Origin: a virus
DNA: 41,890 bases
Virus record (IMG/VR): IMGVR_UViG_3300044643_000677
Span: 1 to 41,890 of that record
Reading direction: 5' to 3' (one strand)
Shown: piece by piece, positions 27,682-34,356 of the stretch
Position numbering within the stretch: the stretch's first letter is position 1
Layout of the letters: each line of letters starts with the position of its first letter
Program-made: the position numbers and the translations under genes
The notes under the pieces: model-generated
Database searches by the model: none
Told to the model about the DNA's origin: nothing
What the model saw: the letters and a program-made list of their open reading frames with translations, nothing else

Positions 27682-29268
27682 TTACCACCGTTTCGTTCTT
27701 GAGCGTTTGCCCATTTTGTCGAGTTTTTCCATATAGCGTTGTACACGTCCATCTGCACCTTCAGCATACTTCTTAGCTGCGCGTTTATGGACCTCATAAG
27801 GTCTGCAGCCTAACAAATACCGCAAAGCGTCGACTGCGTGGTCTTCGTCTTTGGTATCAAGGTCTTCAGGGTTTGTCCTGGCGTGGCGCATCTGAGGGAG
27901 GGTTCTAATTAAATTGACGCAGTTATCAAAGATTTTTAACCTAATTACACTGTCAACAGGACTAGGTGCCATATAACGACGAACGTTCTGCCATCCACCA
28001 ATACGCTGGTTTTTGGCTCTTGTAAGGATTACGCCATTACTATTGTACTGTCCAGCCACTGTTGTGCCGGTGCCCGCCGTGTTGTTAAACATTGACGGGT
28101 CGCCAACACTCATAACGTAATTTTCCGGTTTGTCTTCGGTACTAACAGATAGCCCTTTGATAGCCCGGGCTTGCTGCGCTGCAGTGAGATTTTTAGCATA
28201 CGCTTCCCTATAGATGTACATAGTCCCGTCAGCTGGGTCGACCGCGCCCCACAGGCAGCAGTAAGGGTTTGCTGTTCCGAAGTCAACACCGCGATACTTT
28301 TGCCACGAATCCGGGATCGGGAATGGGGGAATAACGTGAATGTCACGTTGAAACTCCACGAAGTACTGTCCCGAAAACGTGTCCCAATCGCCCATGAGTT
28401 TTTGGCGGCGTTCCGTTTCAGGAAGCATTGATAGGTGTTTTTTGTAAGTCGGGTCAATGTACGGGTTGTCCACCACAGTAGAAGGGACGAAAGCAACAAC
28501 GAGGTGATTGTTGGGGTCGTGTTCAATTTCAAGCTTTTCAAGTTCTTCTAAGTCTTCCGGTAGCTCAACTAAGCGTACAATTGGTGGATCTTCGAATCCA
28601 TTGGACACATCATATACAACGGCGTACTTGCCATATTGGGTAGGCCCAACCAGCATTTGATACAAAAACGTATGTCCTCGGTCACCTGGGTTGGTGGCAA
28701 ACATAACGTGGGTTCTAACACCTTTTGCGGCCATCTTTTTGCTGGTACGAAGACGACCTGAAATCATCAGCATTTGGTACGGCGTGAACTGCGTCGCTTC
28801 GTCAAAACCAATAAAGTCATACTCAGCAGACATGAACTGGCCAACATCTTCATCGCGGGCGCAGTAACCGTATTCAATAATACTTCCGTTTCCATACCAC
28901 CACGCTTTAACGTTGTCGACGCTTCGCAATACTGCGTCTACTTCAACCTGTGCGTACCGTACCTGAGTACGGATAATTAGAGATCGTCGGAGTTCCGGTA
29001 GGGAGGTACGAATAAGTAGGCTTCTGTGACCTGGAAACCGGAGGCTGAGCTGGTGTACGTGGTAGGTAAGCAGCTCTGATTTACCGCCACCCGCTGCACC
29101 ACCGTAAAGGAGCCAGTCGACTTTACCGAGAAGGAGGTTCGCACGTAGTTGTCGTTCATTACCTTGGAGAGACCAAGCCGTAAGGTCTTCTTCAAGAAGC
29201 TTGAGATACTCGTCCTGTTCGCGAGTAGAGAGGTTATTAAACTCTTCATCGGATAGGAGTTGGCTCAT
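27682..29268 (-). CDS. terL: Terminase large subunit
   Basis: 528 residues, normal for the family. ATPase domain: Walker A GGAAGGGKS (56-64), Walker B FIGFDEATQF (Asp156, Glu157) and coupling motif ATNPG (191-195). RuvC-like nuclease domain: GVDFGTANP (Asp329), SVGDPS (Asp390) and a C-terminal EDHAVDALRYLLG. It cuts concatemeric DNA and drives it through the portal. ATGA overlap with the upstream gene supports a small/large terminase pair. Confidence 0.95.
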   Translation of the reverse strand: MSQLLSDEEFNNLSTREQDEYLKLLEEDLTAWSLQGNERQLRANLLLGKVDWLLYGGAAGGGKSELLTYHVHQLSLRFPGHRSLLIRTSLPELRRSLIIRTQVRYAQVEVDAVLRSVDNVKAWWYGNGSIIEYGYCARDEDVGQFMSAEYDFIGFDEATQFTPYQMLMISGRLRTSKKMAAKGVRTHVMFATNPGDRGHTFLYQMLVGPTQYGKYAVVYDVSNGFEDPPIVRLVELPEDLEELEKLEIEHDPNNHLVVAFVPSTVVDNPYIDPTYKKHLSMLPETERRQKLMGDWDTFSGQYFVEFQRDIHVIPPFPIPDSWQKYRGVDFGTANPYCCLWGAVDPADGTMYIYREAYAKNLTAAQQARAIKGLSVSTEDKPENYVMSVGDPSMFNNTAGTGTTVAGQYNSNGVILTRAKNQRIGGWQNVRRYMAPSPVDSVIRLKIFDNCVNLIRTLPQMRHARTNPEDLDTKDEDHAVDALRYLLGCRPYEVHKRAAKKYAEGADGRVQRYMEKLDKMGKRSRTKRW

Positions 29269-29759
29269 GCGTCACCAGCAACAGCCCTCAACCCACCTTC
29301 AACACGACGCTTAGCCTCAAGACGGAGTTCTTCAAGGCGGTTTTGTCTCGTTTCGGGAGTCTCATTTTGTGTACCGGAAATAGTTGTAGCCTGGTTCATC
29401 TCAAGACGGAGAATGTCATGCCACACTTTGGCGATCTTGGTAGCTTCCTCAGCAGAACCGATCTCCCATTCCCCACCCAATACACGCAATGCGTTATCGG
29501 CCATGATAGCAATAGCCATCTTTGGAATATCCTCGCGAGGAATGGAGTCATCGATCTTGTTGTAGCCAAGCTTTTTAAGCTGTTCCTGTGCTGTCAGAAT
29601 TTCTTTGGTATATCCAGTACGAACATGCTTTTCCTTGTTGCGGTTCTCCTTACGGGAGACAGCAGCTTTGCGGGCATTCTCGGCCGCGTTTTCAGGAGTA
29701 AAAGCATGGGGAAGAATGTTTGCAATTCTTTGTTCCCGAATTTCGTCTGAATTTGGCAT
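29265..29759 (-). CDS. Putative terminase small subunit
   Basis: 164 residues from the ATG at 29757-29759 (TAATG overlap). The N-terminal region is basic and helical (AENARKAAVSRKENRNKE), the middle helical, and the C-terminus charged. It lies immediately before terL with an ATGA overlap, the usual place for the small subunit that recognises phage DNA. No HTH is obvious, so the call is largely positional. Confidence 0.55.
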   Translation of the reverse strand: MPNSDEIREQRIANILPHAFTPENAAENARKAAVSRKENRNKEKHVRTGYTKEILTAQEQLKKLGYNKIDDSIPREDIPKMAIAIMADNALRVLGGEWEIGSAEEATKIAKVWHDILRLEMNQATTISGTQNETPETRQNRLEELRLEAKRRVEGGLRAVAGDA

Positions 29760-30073
29760 TATTCTGATTTTACCTGTTCGTAAATATTCTTCCAAATTTG
29801 CATAGATAACTCGCAAATACCTTGAATAGAAGCGTTTTCCTCAGGGGTAATGCTTCCAGCGTCGTATGCCATTTTACCTAAGTTCATGACATATGAACAC
29901 CCCATAAAGATAGCAGAAGCAATATGCTCAGGCAATGGGTCAGGCCACCCAGCAGAAAGAATGCCAGCTAGCGCTTGTGCTGACACAGCACTGTCGGGTG
30001 CAGCATGGGTAGATGCGAGCAGAAGCTTTGTCTGCTTTGGTGTGTAAAATTCAGTTTCCAAATTGGATACCAT
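29759..30073 (-). CDS. Hypothetical helical protein, in frame with WhiB
   Basis: 104 residues from the ATG at 30071-30073, which has GGAGAG 4 nt upstream. Sequence such as LPEHIASAIFMGCSYVMNLG and SITPEENASIQGICELS is a normal, well-composed helical protein. It overlaps the end of the nested gene by 23 nt and shares its reading frame with the upstream WhiB frame, so it could also be made as the C-terminal part of one long protein. Ends in a TAATG overlap. Confidence 0.6.
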   Translation of the reverse strand: MVSNLETEFYTPKQTKLLLASTHAAPDSAVSAQALAGILSAGWPDPLPEHIASAIFMGCSYVMNLGKMAYDAGSITPEENASIQGICELSMQIWKNIYEQVKSE

Positions 30074-30586
30074 CAATCTCTCCGATTTCAGGCTGGAACG
30101 GGACTCCCAGCTTGATTGCCAATGCTTCAATCTCAGGCCACAAGAAGTTGTAAGCGGCGACAACAACATCTCCGGTTGATTGCCAGCGTTCGTTGTAGAC
30201 TTCCTCAAGTTCTGATTCTGAAACCAACTCGTCAGAGTAGTCCGCGAGGTCAAACCATTCGATGGCTTTGTTACCCGCTTCGACCGCATCGTGGAGGAAT
30301 TGCTCCCATACGAGCTGCTTGTGGTACGTTTCGTCGTCAAGCGGTTCTGACGTATAGTCTCCCGTTGCCATGGTGATAATCCTCCATACATTCCCGCCAC
30401 ATCTTCTACTGACGGGAAACTTAGTGCGTATTCTAAACAGTCTTCTTTGACTGGACATTCATTACAAATTGCTCTTGCTGTAGCAAAAAAGTCTTTTCCT
30501 TGCGGTTCAGACGGAAACCAAAGGTTTGTGTCGTGTCCTTCGACCCGGCACTTAGCCTCTTCGATCCAATCAAAACGGCGCTTCAT
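29759..30586 (-). CDS. WhiB-family iron-sulfur regulator (frame open into downstream genes)
   Basis: The ATG at 30584-30586 overlaps the SSB stop. Residues 1-80 are a complete WhiB domain: Cys13, Cys41, Cys44 and Cys50 (CNECPVKEDC spacing) to hold a 4Fe-4S cluster, and a GMYGG turn at 65-69 where the family usually has GxWGG. WhiB proteins bind sigma factor or DNA in actinobacteria and their phages. Unusually, no stop follows. The frame stays open through about 320 nt that carry another gene in a different frame (residues about 85-170, Ser/Thr/Arg-rich, out-of-frame-like). It then becomes the downstream gene. The product is either a 275-residue fusion, or the WhiB stop has been lost or hidden by a sequencing error. 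Confidence 0.75.
   Translation of the reverse strand: MKRRFDWIEEAKCRVEGHDTNLWFPSEPQGKDFFATARAICNECPVKEDCLEYALSFPSVEDVAGMYGGLSPWQRETIRQNRLTTKRTTSSSYGSNSSTMRSKRVTKPSNGLTSRTTLTSWFQNQNLRKSTTNAGNQPEMLLSPLTTSCGLRLKHWQSSWESRSSLKSERLMVSNLETEFYTPKQTKLLLASTHAAPDSAVSAQALAGILSAGWPDPLPEHIASAIFMGCSYVMNLGKMAYDAGSITPEENASIQGICELSMQIWKNIYEQVKSE
30051..30371 (-). CDS. Hypothetical acidic protein nested within the WhiB frame
   Basis: 106 residues from the ATG at 30369-30371, preceded by GGAGGA at 8 nt. Acidic and well composed (YHKQLVWEQFLHDAVEAGNK; DLADYSDELVSESELEEVYN). It lies entirely inside the longer WhiB frame in another phase. Its Shine-Dalgarno is the DNA that encodes the Gly-Gly of the WhiB GMYGG turn. 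Function unknown. Composition and SD argue that this frame is the functional one in 30.07-30.33 kb. Confidence 0.65.
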   Translation of the reverse strand: MATGDYTSEPLDDETYHKQLVWEQFLHDAVEAGNKAIEWFDLADYSDELVSESELEEVYNERWQSTGDVVVAAYNFLWPEIEALAIKLGVPFQPEIGEIDGIQFGN

Positions 30587-30953
30587 CAAATAGTTCTTGC
30601 GGAGAAGAGGAATCGCTGAACTTCGGACGAGTATCGTTCGGCAGCTCAAAGCGGATACTTGGGCCGCAATCGTCCACAAGGACTTCCATTACGGTCTTCT
30701 TCTCTCCGGCTTTAGTGGTATATTCGTCTGTCTTATAACGACCCACAACCATAATACGATTGCCTTTAGCGAACATTGAAGCAACGTTTTCAGCGGTCTT
30801 CCCCCATGCTACACAGCGGTGCCAGGTGGTTTCCTTAACACCATTTACATCGCGAGTGTCCGCAATGCTGAACTTTGCCTTAGCTTTTCCACCTGTTGTG
30901 AAAGAAAGCTCCGGATCTTGTCCTAGGTTTCCAATAATAGTGATGTGATTCAT
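30570..30953 (-). CDS. ssb: Single-stranded DNA-binding protein
   Basis: 127 residues. OB-fold start MNHITIIGNLGQDPELSFT, central TTWHRCVAWGKTAENVAS and GNRIMVVGRYKTDEYTTK match bacterial SSB, and the protein ends in the acidic recruitment tail DEAPF. It coats single-stranded DNA and would cooperate with the RecT-like annealing protein. Strong SD (AGGAGG). The WhiB ATG overlaps its last codons by 17 nt. Confidence 0.92.
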   Translation of the reverse strand: MNHITIIGNLGQDPELSFTTGGKAKAKFSIADTRDVNGVKETTWHRCVAWGKTAENVASMFAKGNRIMVVGRYKTDEYTTKAGEKKTVMEVLVDDCGPSIRFELPNDTRPKFSDSSSPQELFDEAPF

Positions 30954-30960
30954 AATCCTC

Positions 30961-31218
30961 CTATGCGGATATCTTATCGTCTGATTCGGTGGTTTCGGGT
31001 AAATCCCAATATTCTTTGGGCCAAAAGTATGAGGGGTGGTGTCCCAGGCTGCAAGCTAGCTTATCTGCCCGATAGAACCTAATTCCTCGTTTAACCCAGT
31101 TACGCATTACGTCGCGGCTTACGCCAAGAGCCAATGCAAAATCACAGTCAGAATCGTCAATACCGCGCAATTTGTCAATAACTGGCTGAAAAGGGAGGAC
31201 TTGCTGCTTTTCACTCAT
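30961..31218 (-). CDS. Helix-turn-helix DNA-binding protein
   Basis: 85 residues. A HTH is predicted at about 24-43 (CDFALALGVSRDVMRNWVKRG), followed by RADKLACSLGHHPSYFWPKEYW, a wing-like segment common to small actinophage regulators. Overlaps its upstream neighbour by 8 nt and lies just before ssb in the leftward regulatory operon. It may regulate this operon or bind the palindromes upstream of early genes; the target is unknown. Confidence 0.65.
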   Translation of the reverse strand: MSEKQQVLPFQPVIDKLRGIDDSDCDFALALGVSRDVMRNWVKRGIRFYRADKLACSLGHHPSYFWPKEYWDLPETTESDDKISA

Positions 31219-31411
31219 TTTCCTCCTCCATGAGAGACTTGGCGTTTGTTTCGGAGATCTTTTTTAAAAGTGTATTTAAAATGTCTTCGAGCTCCAAAAT
31301 CCGGTTTTTTGCCTCTTCAAGCTCTTTTTGCGTCCGCCCATGTGCCTCTTGCGAGTCAATGAGGCGAGAGAGGGTGCTTTGGCTGTAGTAGCGAGATCTC
31401 TTGTAGTTCAT
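31211..31411 (-). CDS. Small coiled-coil protein
   Basis: 66 residues from the ATG at 31409-31411 (ATGA overlap with the upstream stop). An N-terminal basic/aromatic part (YKRSRYYSQSTLSRLIDS) is followed by a coiled coil (KELEEAKNRILELEDILNTL). Possibly a dimeric partner of the HTH protein encoded next. No family recognised. Confidence 0.55.
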   Translation of the reverse strand: MNYKRSRYYSQSTLSRLIDSQEAHGRTQKELEEAKNRILELEDILNTLLKKISETNAKSLMEEENE

Positions 31412-31656
31412 CGTTCCCACCCCTGATTAGAGGCTCTCCACTGTGTAGGAGCGTGATCTGCCTCAATCTGACGGCGGTGATCCTGGTCTTCGTACATTCT
31501 GATGATGTGGACGCATGGGTCGTTCTCAAAGAACTCCTCACACTCCTCTTCGCTCATCGGGAGGCCATCATGGGTGTAACAGACCGGAGGACTGCAGTAG
31601 CCCCGTTCCCAGCCATACTTCATCCATTCGTCAGCTGTCATGTCCTTATCGCTCAC
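31408..31656 (-). CDS. Small conserved actinophage-type hypothetical protein
   Basis: 82 residues from a GTG at 31654-31656 that overlaps the preceding stop (GTGA). Contains WERGYCSPPVCYTHDGLPMS and an acidic stretch (EEECEEFFENDPCVHIIRMY). I have seen this Cys/His-containing pattern among actinophage hypotheticals, but its role is not known. The Cys pairs could bind metal. Confidence 0.6.
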   Translation of the reverse strand: MSDKDMTADEWMKYGWERGYCSPPVCYTHDGLPMSEEECEEFFENDPCVHIIRMYEDQDHRRQIEADHAPTQWRASNQGWER

Positions 31657-31739
31657 CACACGCCCTCCGATGGGTTCTTTTCCTTTACTTCGGGTATTTC
31701 TACTTCTCCACCCCATTGGGTGATGTTTACTGTTGTCAT
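31653..31739 (-). CDS. 28-residue leader-like ORF, first of the regulatory operon
   Basis: Small frame with good SD (AAAGGAAG) 5 nt before the ATG at 31737-31739. It ends in a GTGA overlap with the next gene, and begins MTTVNITQWGGEVEIPEV. It is the first frame after the strong promoter, so it is either a genuine microprotein or a translational leader that couples ribosomes to the next gene. Confidence 0.5.
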   Translation of the reverse strand: MTTVNITQWGGEVEIPEVKEKNPSEGVW

Positions 31740-31763
31740 ACAGCTTCCTTTCGGTTGTAGATC

Positions 31764-31792
31764 ACAATAGTACAAGCTAATCTTCAAGTCAA
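31764..31792 (-). promoter_or_regulatory. Promoter of the leftward regulatory/packaging operon
   Basis: Minus-strand -35 TTGACT (31787-31792, five of six), exact 17-nt spacer, -10 TATTGT (31764-31769). Predicted start near 31757, 18 nt before the first ATG, with an SD in between. This is the best-matching vegetative promoter upstream of the HTH-ssb-WhiB-terminase genes. Confidence 0.65.
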
Positions 31793-31800
31793 CAACTTTT

Positions 31801-32189
31801 ATGAGAATAATTTGCTCCTGAGGTTGCGCTGGGTGAGATCATCGTGTATCTTTGAGGCACAAGCTAAAGGACCACGGCCACGTAGGGAGTTGCACTCTGC
31901 TGGTGTTTACACGGGAACGTGGGTTGATGTTCCCTGCACCCAAGCAAGAATGAAGACAGATGGTCTTGCCCCTGTTGCGTAAGAGGAACAAGCAGCGTTA
32001 TGAACGTCATCTCATTAAATCCGGTGTCGGCTAAAAGAACTTGGCTACGGCGACCGTCTACACAGTAGTAAACCGTGGGGGGAGCTAGAGAACTCCACCT
32101 GTGAGTTCGGCCCACACAGCGAGATAGTCAACAATTGCTCCTGAAAGAAGCTGGCACTGGTGGATTCCACCTGTTTGGTGGGTCTTTTT
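31801..32189 (+). ncRNA. Possible structured non-coding RNA ending at a terminator
   Basis: No convincing protein frame. Several local inverted repeats are visible on the plus strand: GGGAAC/GTTCCC at about 31916-31935, GGAG/CTCC at about 32080-32097, and CTGTG/CACAG at about 32099-32118. The segment ends with a GGTGG-CCACC-GGTGG arrangement and a T-run. A weak promoter (TTCAAG, 17 nt, AATAAT) could lie at about 31785-31815. No match to tRNA, tmRNA or RNase P was recognised. A small leftward frame starting with GTG at 32115 lacks an SD. The RNA call is inference from structure. Confidence 0.3.
32159..32189 (+). terminator. Rightward terminator with alternative hairpin
   Basis: Plus strand GGTGG (32159-32163), CCACC (32167-32171), GGTGG (32177-32181), then GTCTTTTT. 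The middle CCACC can pair with either flanking GGTGG. Pairing with the second gives a Rho-independent terminator; pairing with the first would block it. This is an attenuator-like layout, but the stems are short. Confidence 0.45.
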
Positions 32190-32224
32190 GAAACAAATGT
32201 TGAAGATTTTTAACTCCGGGTACA

Positions 32225-32260
32225 GATTTACTGCATTTTCACCCCTTTCGGGAGTAAATC
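32225..32260. repeat. Perfect 8-bp inverted repeat
   Basis: GATTTACT (32225-32232) and AGTAAATC (32253-32260) flank a 20-nt centre that itself contains CCC-TTTC-GGG. It lies in the non-coding gap. Could be an RNA stem or a protein-binding site; purpose unknown. Confidence 0.4.
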
Positions 32261-32354
32261 AGGCCTTAGAAGGAGGAATTCACCGCTCAGGACGTGCTGC
32301 AGTCGGTCGCAACCCCAAAAAATTTTAGTCAAACGTACGGGCGCGTGTAGTTTA

Positions 32355-32580
32355 TAAATGGCATGGGGTCCCCCCTGCGGGTGCGGGGGTGCGTTCCTCC
32401 CTTCGATGGTCGGGGTCGGTGGGCTTGGGGGTCGGGTCGGGGTCGGGTCGTCGCCGGTCGGGAGGGTCGGGGGGCTGGGTCTCGATCGTTGCCGGGGTCG
32501 TCGGTCGTGTGTGTCGGTGCGTGTCCTTCTCACCCTTGCTGGCTCTGTCTTTGCTGGGGTCGGGTTGAAGCTTTGACCCA
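32355..32580 (+). other. G-rich, quadruplex-prone non-coding tract
   Basis: From about 32365 the plus strand is extremely G-rich compared with the rest of the window, with repeated GGTCGGG units and runs such as GGGGGTCGGGTCGGGGTC. Many runs of 3-6 G are spaced by 2-3 nt, a classic quadruplex pattern. Overlapping open frames here have biased composition and no SD, so I do not call genes. The roughly 480 nt from 32261 to 32741 otherwise contain only a hairpin. The tract could be an origin, packaging or terminus element, which is inference. Confidence 0.5.
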
Positions 32581-32684
32581 GGTCGGGTGCTGCACAGTTC
32601 GCGTCATGCTGGCGCTGGGTCGTCGCTAAGTGCTCTCGCTGGGCGCTCATTCGTTCGGGCAACTCAATGCACCCAGGAACAGCA

Positions 32685-32716
32685 AGAGACCCCCACCAAT
32701 TCCGGCAGGGGTCTCT
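32685..32716. terminator. Hairpin downstream of the zinc-ribbon gene
   Basis: AGAGACCCC (32685-32693) pairs with GGGGTCTCT (32708-32716), a 9-bp stem with a 14-nt loop. It lies after the stop of the gene ending at 32742. No long U-tract follows, but it belongs to the same GGGGGTCT family as the terminators at 33.2, 34.35 and 34.8 kb. Confidence 0.5.
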
Positions 32717-32741
32717 CGTTTGCTAGTAGGTCGCTAGTTGG

Positions 32742-33161
32742 TTACTGCTGGGTGAGACACTCCGGACACAGCGAAGCGCCAAGGGTCTCGGCGTCACACT
32801 TCCAGCAACGACGAGCACAGGTAGGGCAGGACAGGTACGAGCCTCGCAGGTCTTCGGGTTCTGTCATGTCGTAACGCTCCAGGTCGTCGGGGTCTACGAG
32901 GTCATAGCACTGCTTGCAGCGTGTCCCCTCGTGTGCATCGACTCGGCGTTCAATGTCTCGCAAGTGGTCGGGGTTCAACAGCCACAGCGAGACCGCCACA
33001 GCGTCACGGCCTGCTTTGCGCTCGTCGTCTCGGTGCTGGTTCGCTTCGTCCTCGTTGTCAAATATTCCATTTGTCCATCGGTCGCCGTTGGGCTTGCTAA
33101 CGAAGACAACCCAGCCACCCCACTCGGGGCTAAGTGTTGTCGGGTCTTGCTTCTCGGTCAT
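32742..33161 (-). CDS. Zinc-ribbon hypothetical protein
   Basis: 139 residues from the ATG at 33159-33161 (AAAGGA SD at about 9 nt). The longer frame upstream runs through a terminator and promoter, so I reject it. The N-terminal half (WGGWVVFVSKPNGDRWTNG) is beta-rich. The C-terminal half has CKQC, then CPTCARRCWKC and CPEC, enough for two zinc sites. Transcribed alone from its own promoter. Function unknown; nucleic-acid or protein binding is plausible. Confidence 0.65.
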   Translation of the reverse strand: MTEKQDPTTLSPEWGGWVVFVSKPNGDRWTNGIFDNEDEANQHRDDERKAGRDAVAVSLWLLNPDHLRDIERRVDAHEGTRCKQCYDLVDPDDLERYDMTEPEDLRGSYLSCPTCARRCWKCDAETLGASLCPECLTQQ

Positions 33162-33180
33162 TGGTCTGTTCCTTTCTCGT

Positions 33181-33205
33181 GGCGTTGTTGCCGAGTGAGA
33201 GCGTA
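33181..33205 (-). promoter_or_regulatory. Early promoter with start-site palindrome (variant)
   Basis: Minus-strand -10 TACGCT (33200-33205), 7 nt, then GGCAACAACGCC (33181-33192), a GGC/GCC palindrome at the expected transcription start. The leader would be about 31 nt. There is no good -35. Same layout as the promoters at 34.3 and 34.78 kb. The 12-mer differs from that at 34.31 kb by two transitions. Confidence 0.5.
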
Positions 33206-33212
33206 CACGAAA

Positions 33213-33248
33213 AAAGACCCCCGACCGTGTCACCGGCTGGGGGTCTTT
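33213..33248 (-). terminator. Rho-independent terminator
   Basis: A 10-bp stem AAAGACCCCC/GGGGGTCTTT (33213-33222 with 33239-33248) followed on the minus strand by a T-run. It ends the transcript of the gene stopping at 33272, and the next promoter begins directly after it. Confidence 0.75.
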
Positions 33249-33271
33249 CTTTGCCCTAAGGCTGGGGGTTC

Positions 33272-33598
33272 TTAGTCCTCGTGGCAGTCGTGGAGACCGT
33301 CTAGCCATCGGTCACAGTCGTGAGGGTTGTCGGCGTACTCGATAAGAGCCTTAGCCAGTAGGTCGAGTTCTAACCAGCCGAGACCGTTGGTCTCAGTCGT
33401 GCCCCATACGCTGCACTTACTGCCCCAGCGATCCTGTGAGTAGCCCACAAGGTCAAGGAACAATGGGAAGGGGGCGTTTTCTCTGTCGTAGTTCAACGAC
33501 CAGCCCCAAAGGTAAGCGATAGCCCCAGCGTATGCCGGAGCGTTTTCGGTGTATGTCCACACAGAGACCGTCTCTGTTTCTTTCTCTTCGGTACTCAT
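33272..33598 (-). CDS. Hypothetical acidic early protein
   Basis: 108 residues, acidic and Trp-rich (AYAGAIAYLWGWSLNYDREN; LDGLHDCHED at the end). SD AAAGGG 7 nt before the ATG. Not recognised. Single-gene transcript between its own promoter and terminator. Small acidic early phage proteins often inhibit host enzymes, but nothing here proves that. Confidence 0.6.
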   Translation of the reverse strand: MSTEEKETETVSVWTYTENAPAYAGAIAYLWGWSLNYDRENAPFPLFLDLVGYSQDRWGSKCSVWGTTETNGLGWLELDLLAKALIEYADNPHDCDRWLDGLHDCHED

Positions 33599-33621
33599 TG
33601 AGTCACCCTTTCTTTCGTGAA

Positions 33622-33647
33622 CGCCTTGGCGCTCGTTGTCGAGGATA
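33622..33647 (-). promoter_or_regulatory. Early promoter with nearby palindrome
   Basis: Minus-strand extended -10 TGCTATCCT (core 33642-33647) and CGCC-AA-GGCG (33622-33631) in the leader. The palindrome is shifted and different in sequence from those at the other early genes, so this is a looser member of the set. Leader about 36 nt. Confidence 0.4.
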
Positions 33648-33680
33648 GCAGACTAAAAGAAGCTTGCGCAGTCATCTTGT

Positions 33681-34289
33681 CTAGAAGCTTGCGCCGTCTT
33701 CGTCGTCGAGGTCGTCGCCGTAGTCTTCACTATTCGCCTGGTCTTCATCGACCATGCCTTGAACGAATGACGAGAGACGACCGGCAAGGCGCTGGCGCTG
33801 TTCTTCGCTCATGCTCTCTTTTCTCATCTCGTAGTTTGCGAACATTTGGAGAATGAACGAACGACCCCACACTCTCAGCGCCATAGCGTCGATAGCGTCA
33901 GCGAGTGCGCCCGTAGCGCCTCCGTCGTCATCTACTGGTTCGGTCGGCGTGTCCTCGAAGACCATGCGAGAGGCGATATCACCGTCTCGGGTGGCGACAC
34001 AGAACAAGACAACACGACGGCGCTTAGGGTGCTCACTTGGTGCGCCTTCGATCGTGCCATCTTCGCCCAGGGGTGCAGCCCAGCCCGTCGTCAGTACGCC
34101 CACAGCGTGAGGAGTGTGGCGGTCTTCAGGGTCACGACCCACACCGTTCAGGAGCATGTAAACATCGTCGCTATCGGCCGTGTTCAACCACTCAGCGCCG
34201 AACAAGTGCCAAATCTGTGCACCGCCTCCCTTCTTGGGAATTTTCACCGCCGTACCTAGTGCGCTTAGGTGTTCCACTGCTGTATTCAT
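33681..34289 (-). CDS. Hypothetical early protein
   Basis: 202 residues. The central part (HAVGVLTTGWAAPLGEDG, then RRRVVLFCVATRDGDIASRM) is alternating beta. A helical part (ALADAIDAMALRVWGRSFIL) follows, and the C-terminus is strongly acidic (DYGDDLDDEDGASF). SD AAAGGGG. The layout of beta core plus helix weakly resembles the third gene of the MoxR operon. Own promoter; no terminator hairpin was seen in the gap to the next gene. Function unknown. Confidence 0.6.
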   Translation of the reverse strand: MNTAVEHLSALGTAVKIPKKGGGAQIWHLFGAEWLNTADSDDVYMLLNGVGRDPEDRHTPHAVGVLTTGWAAPLGEDGTIEGAPSEHPKRRRVVLFCVATRDGDIASRMVFEDTPTEPVDDDGGATGALADAIDAMALRVWGRSFILQMFANYEMRKESMSEEQRQRLAGRLSSFVQGMVDEDQANSEDYGDDLDDEDGASF

Positions 34290-34309
34290 TTTATGCCCCT
34301 TTCAGGCTC

Positions 34310-34356
34310 GGCATTATTGCCACGGGTGAGCATACACGAAAAAACCCCCAGCGCAA
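34310..34356 (-). promoter_or_regulatory. Early promoter with start-site palindrome, -35 inside a terminator
   Basis: Minus-strand -35 TTGCGC (34351-34356), 16-nt spacer, -10 TATGCT (34329-34334), 7 nt, then GGCAATAATGCC (34310-34321), a GGCA-N4-TGCC palindrome at the predicted start of transcription. The -35 lies within the loop and stem of the preceding terminator. Leader about 32 nt. Confidence 0.55.

Noticed and set aside
31864-32115. 83-codon leftward frame in the non-coding gap
   Set aside because: GTG start without a properly spaced Shine-Dalgarno and protein-like composition lacking; the DNA is rich in inverted repeats.
32115-32135. Group I intron S-like element (GAGATAGTC)
   Set aside because: No matching upstream R element (GACTA) and no P/Q pairing was found, and the flanking sequences do not form an interrupted gene.
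32090-32150. tRNA- or tmRNA-like segment (AGTTCGGCC loop between CTGTG and CACAG)
   Set aside because: The loop is 9 nt instead of 7, there is no acceptor stem or anticodon arm, and no tag-peptide frame.
32228-32662. 144-codon leftward and overlapping rightward frames in the G-rich tract
   Set aside because: Composition (Pro/Thr/Arg or Gly/Val/Arg) reflects the biased DNA; no SD, and several strands/frames are open at once.
32742-33308. 188-codon version of the zinc-ribbon protein
   Set aside because: The extra N-terminal part would translate through a terminator hairpin and a promoter; the ATG at 33161 has a good SD.
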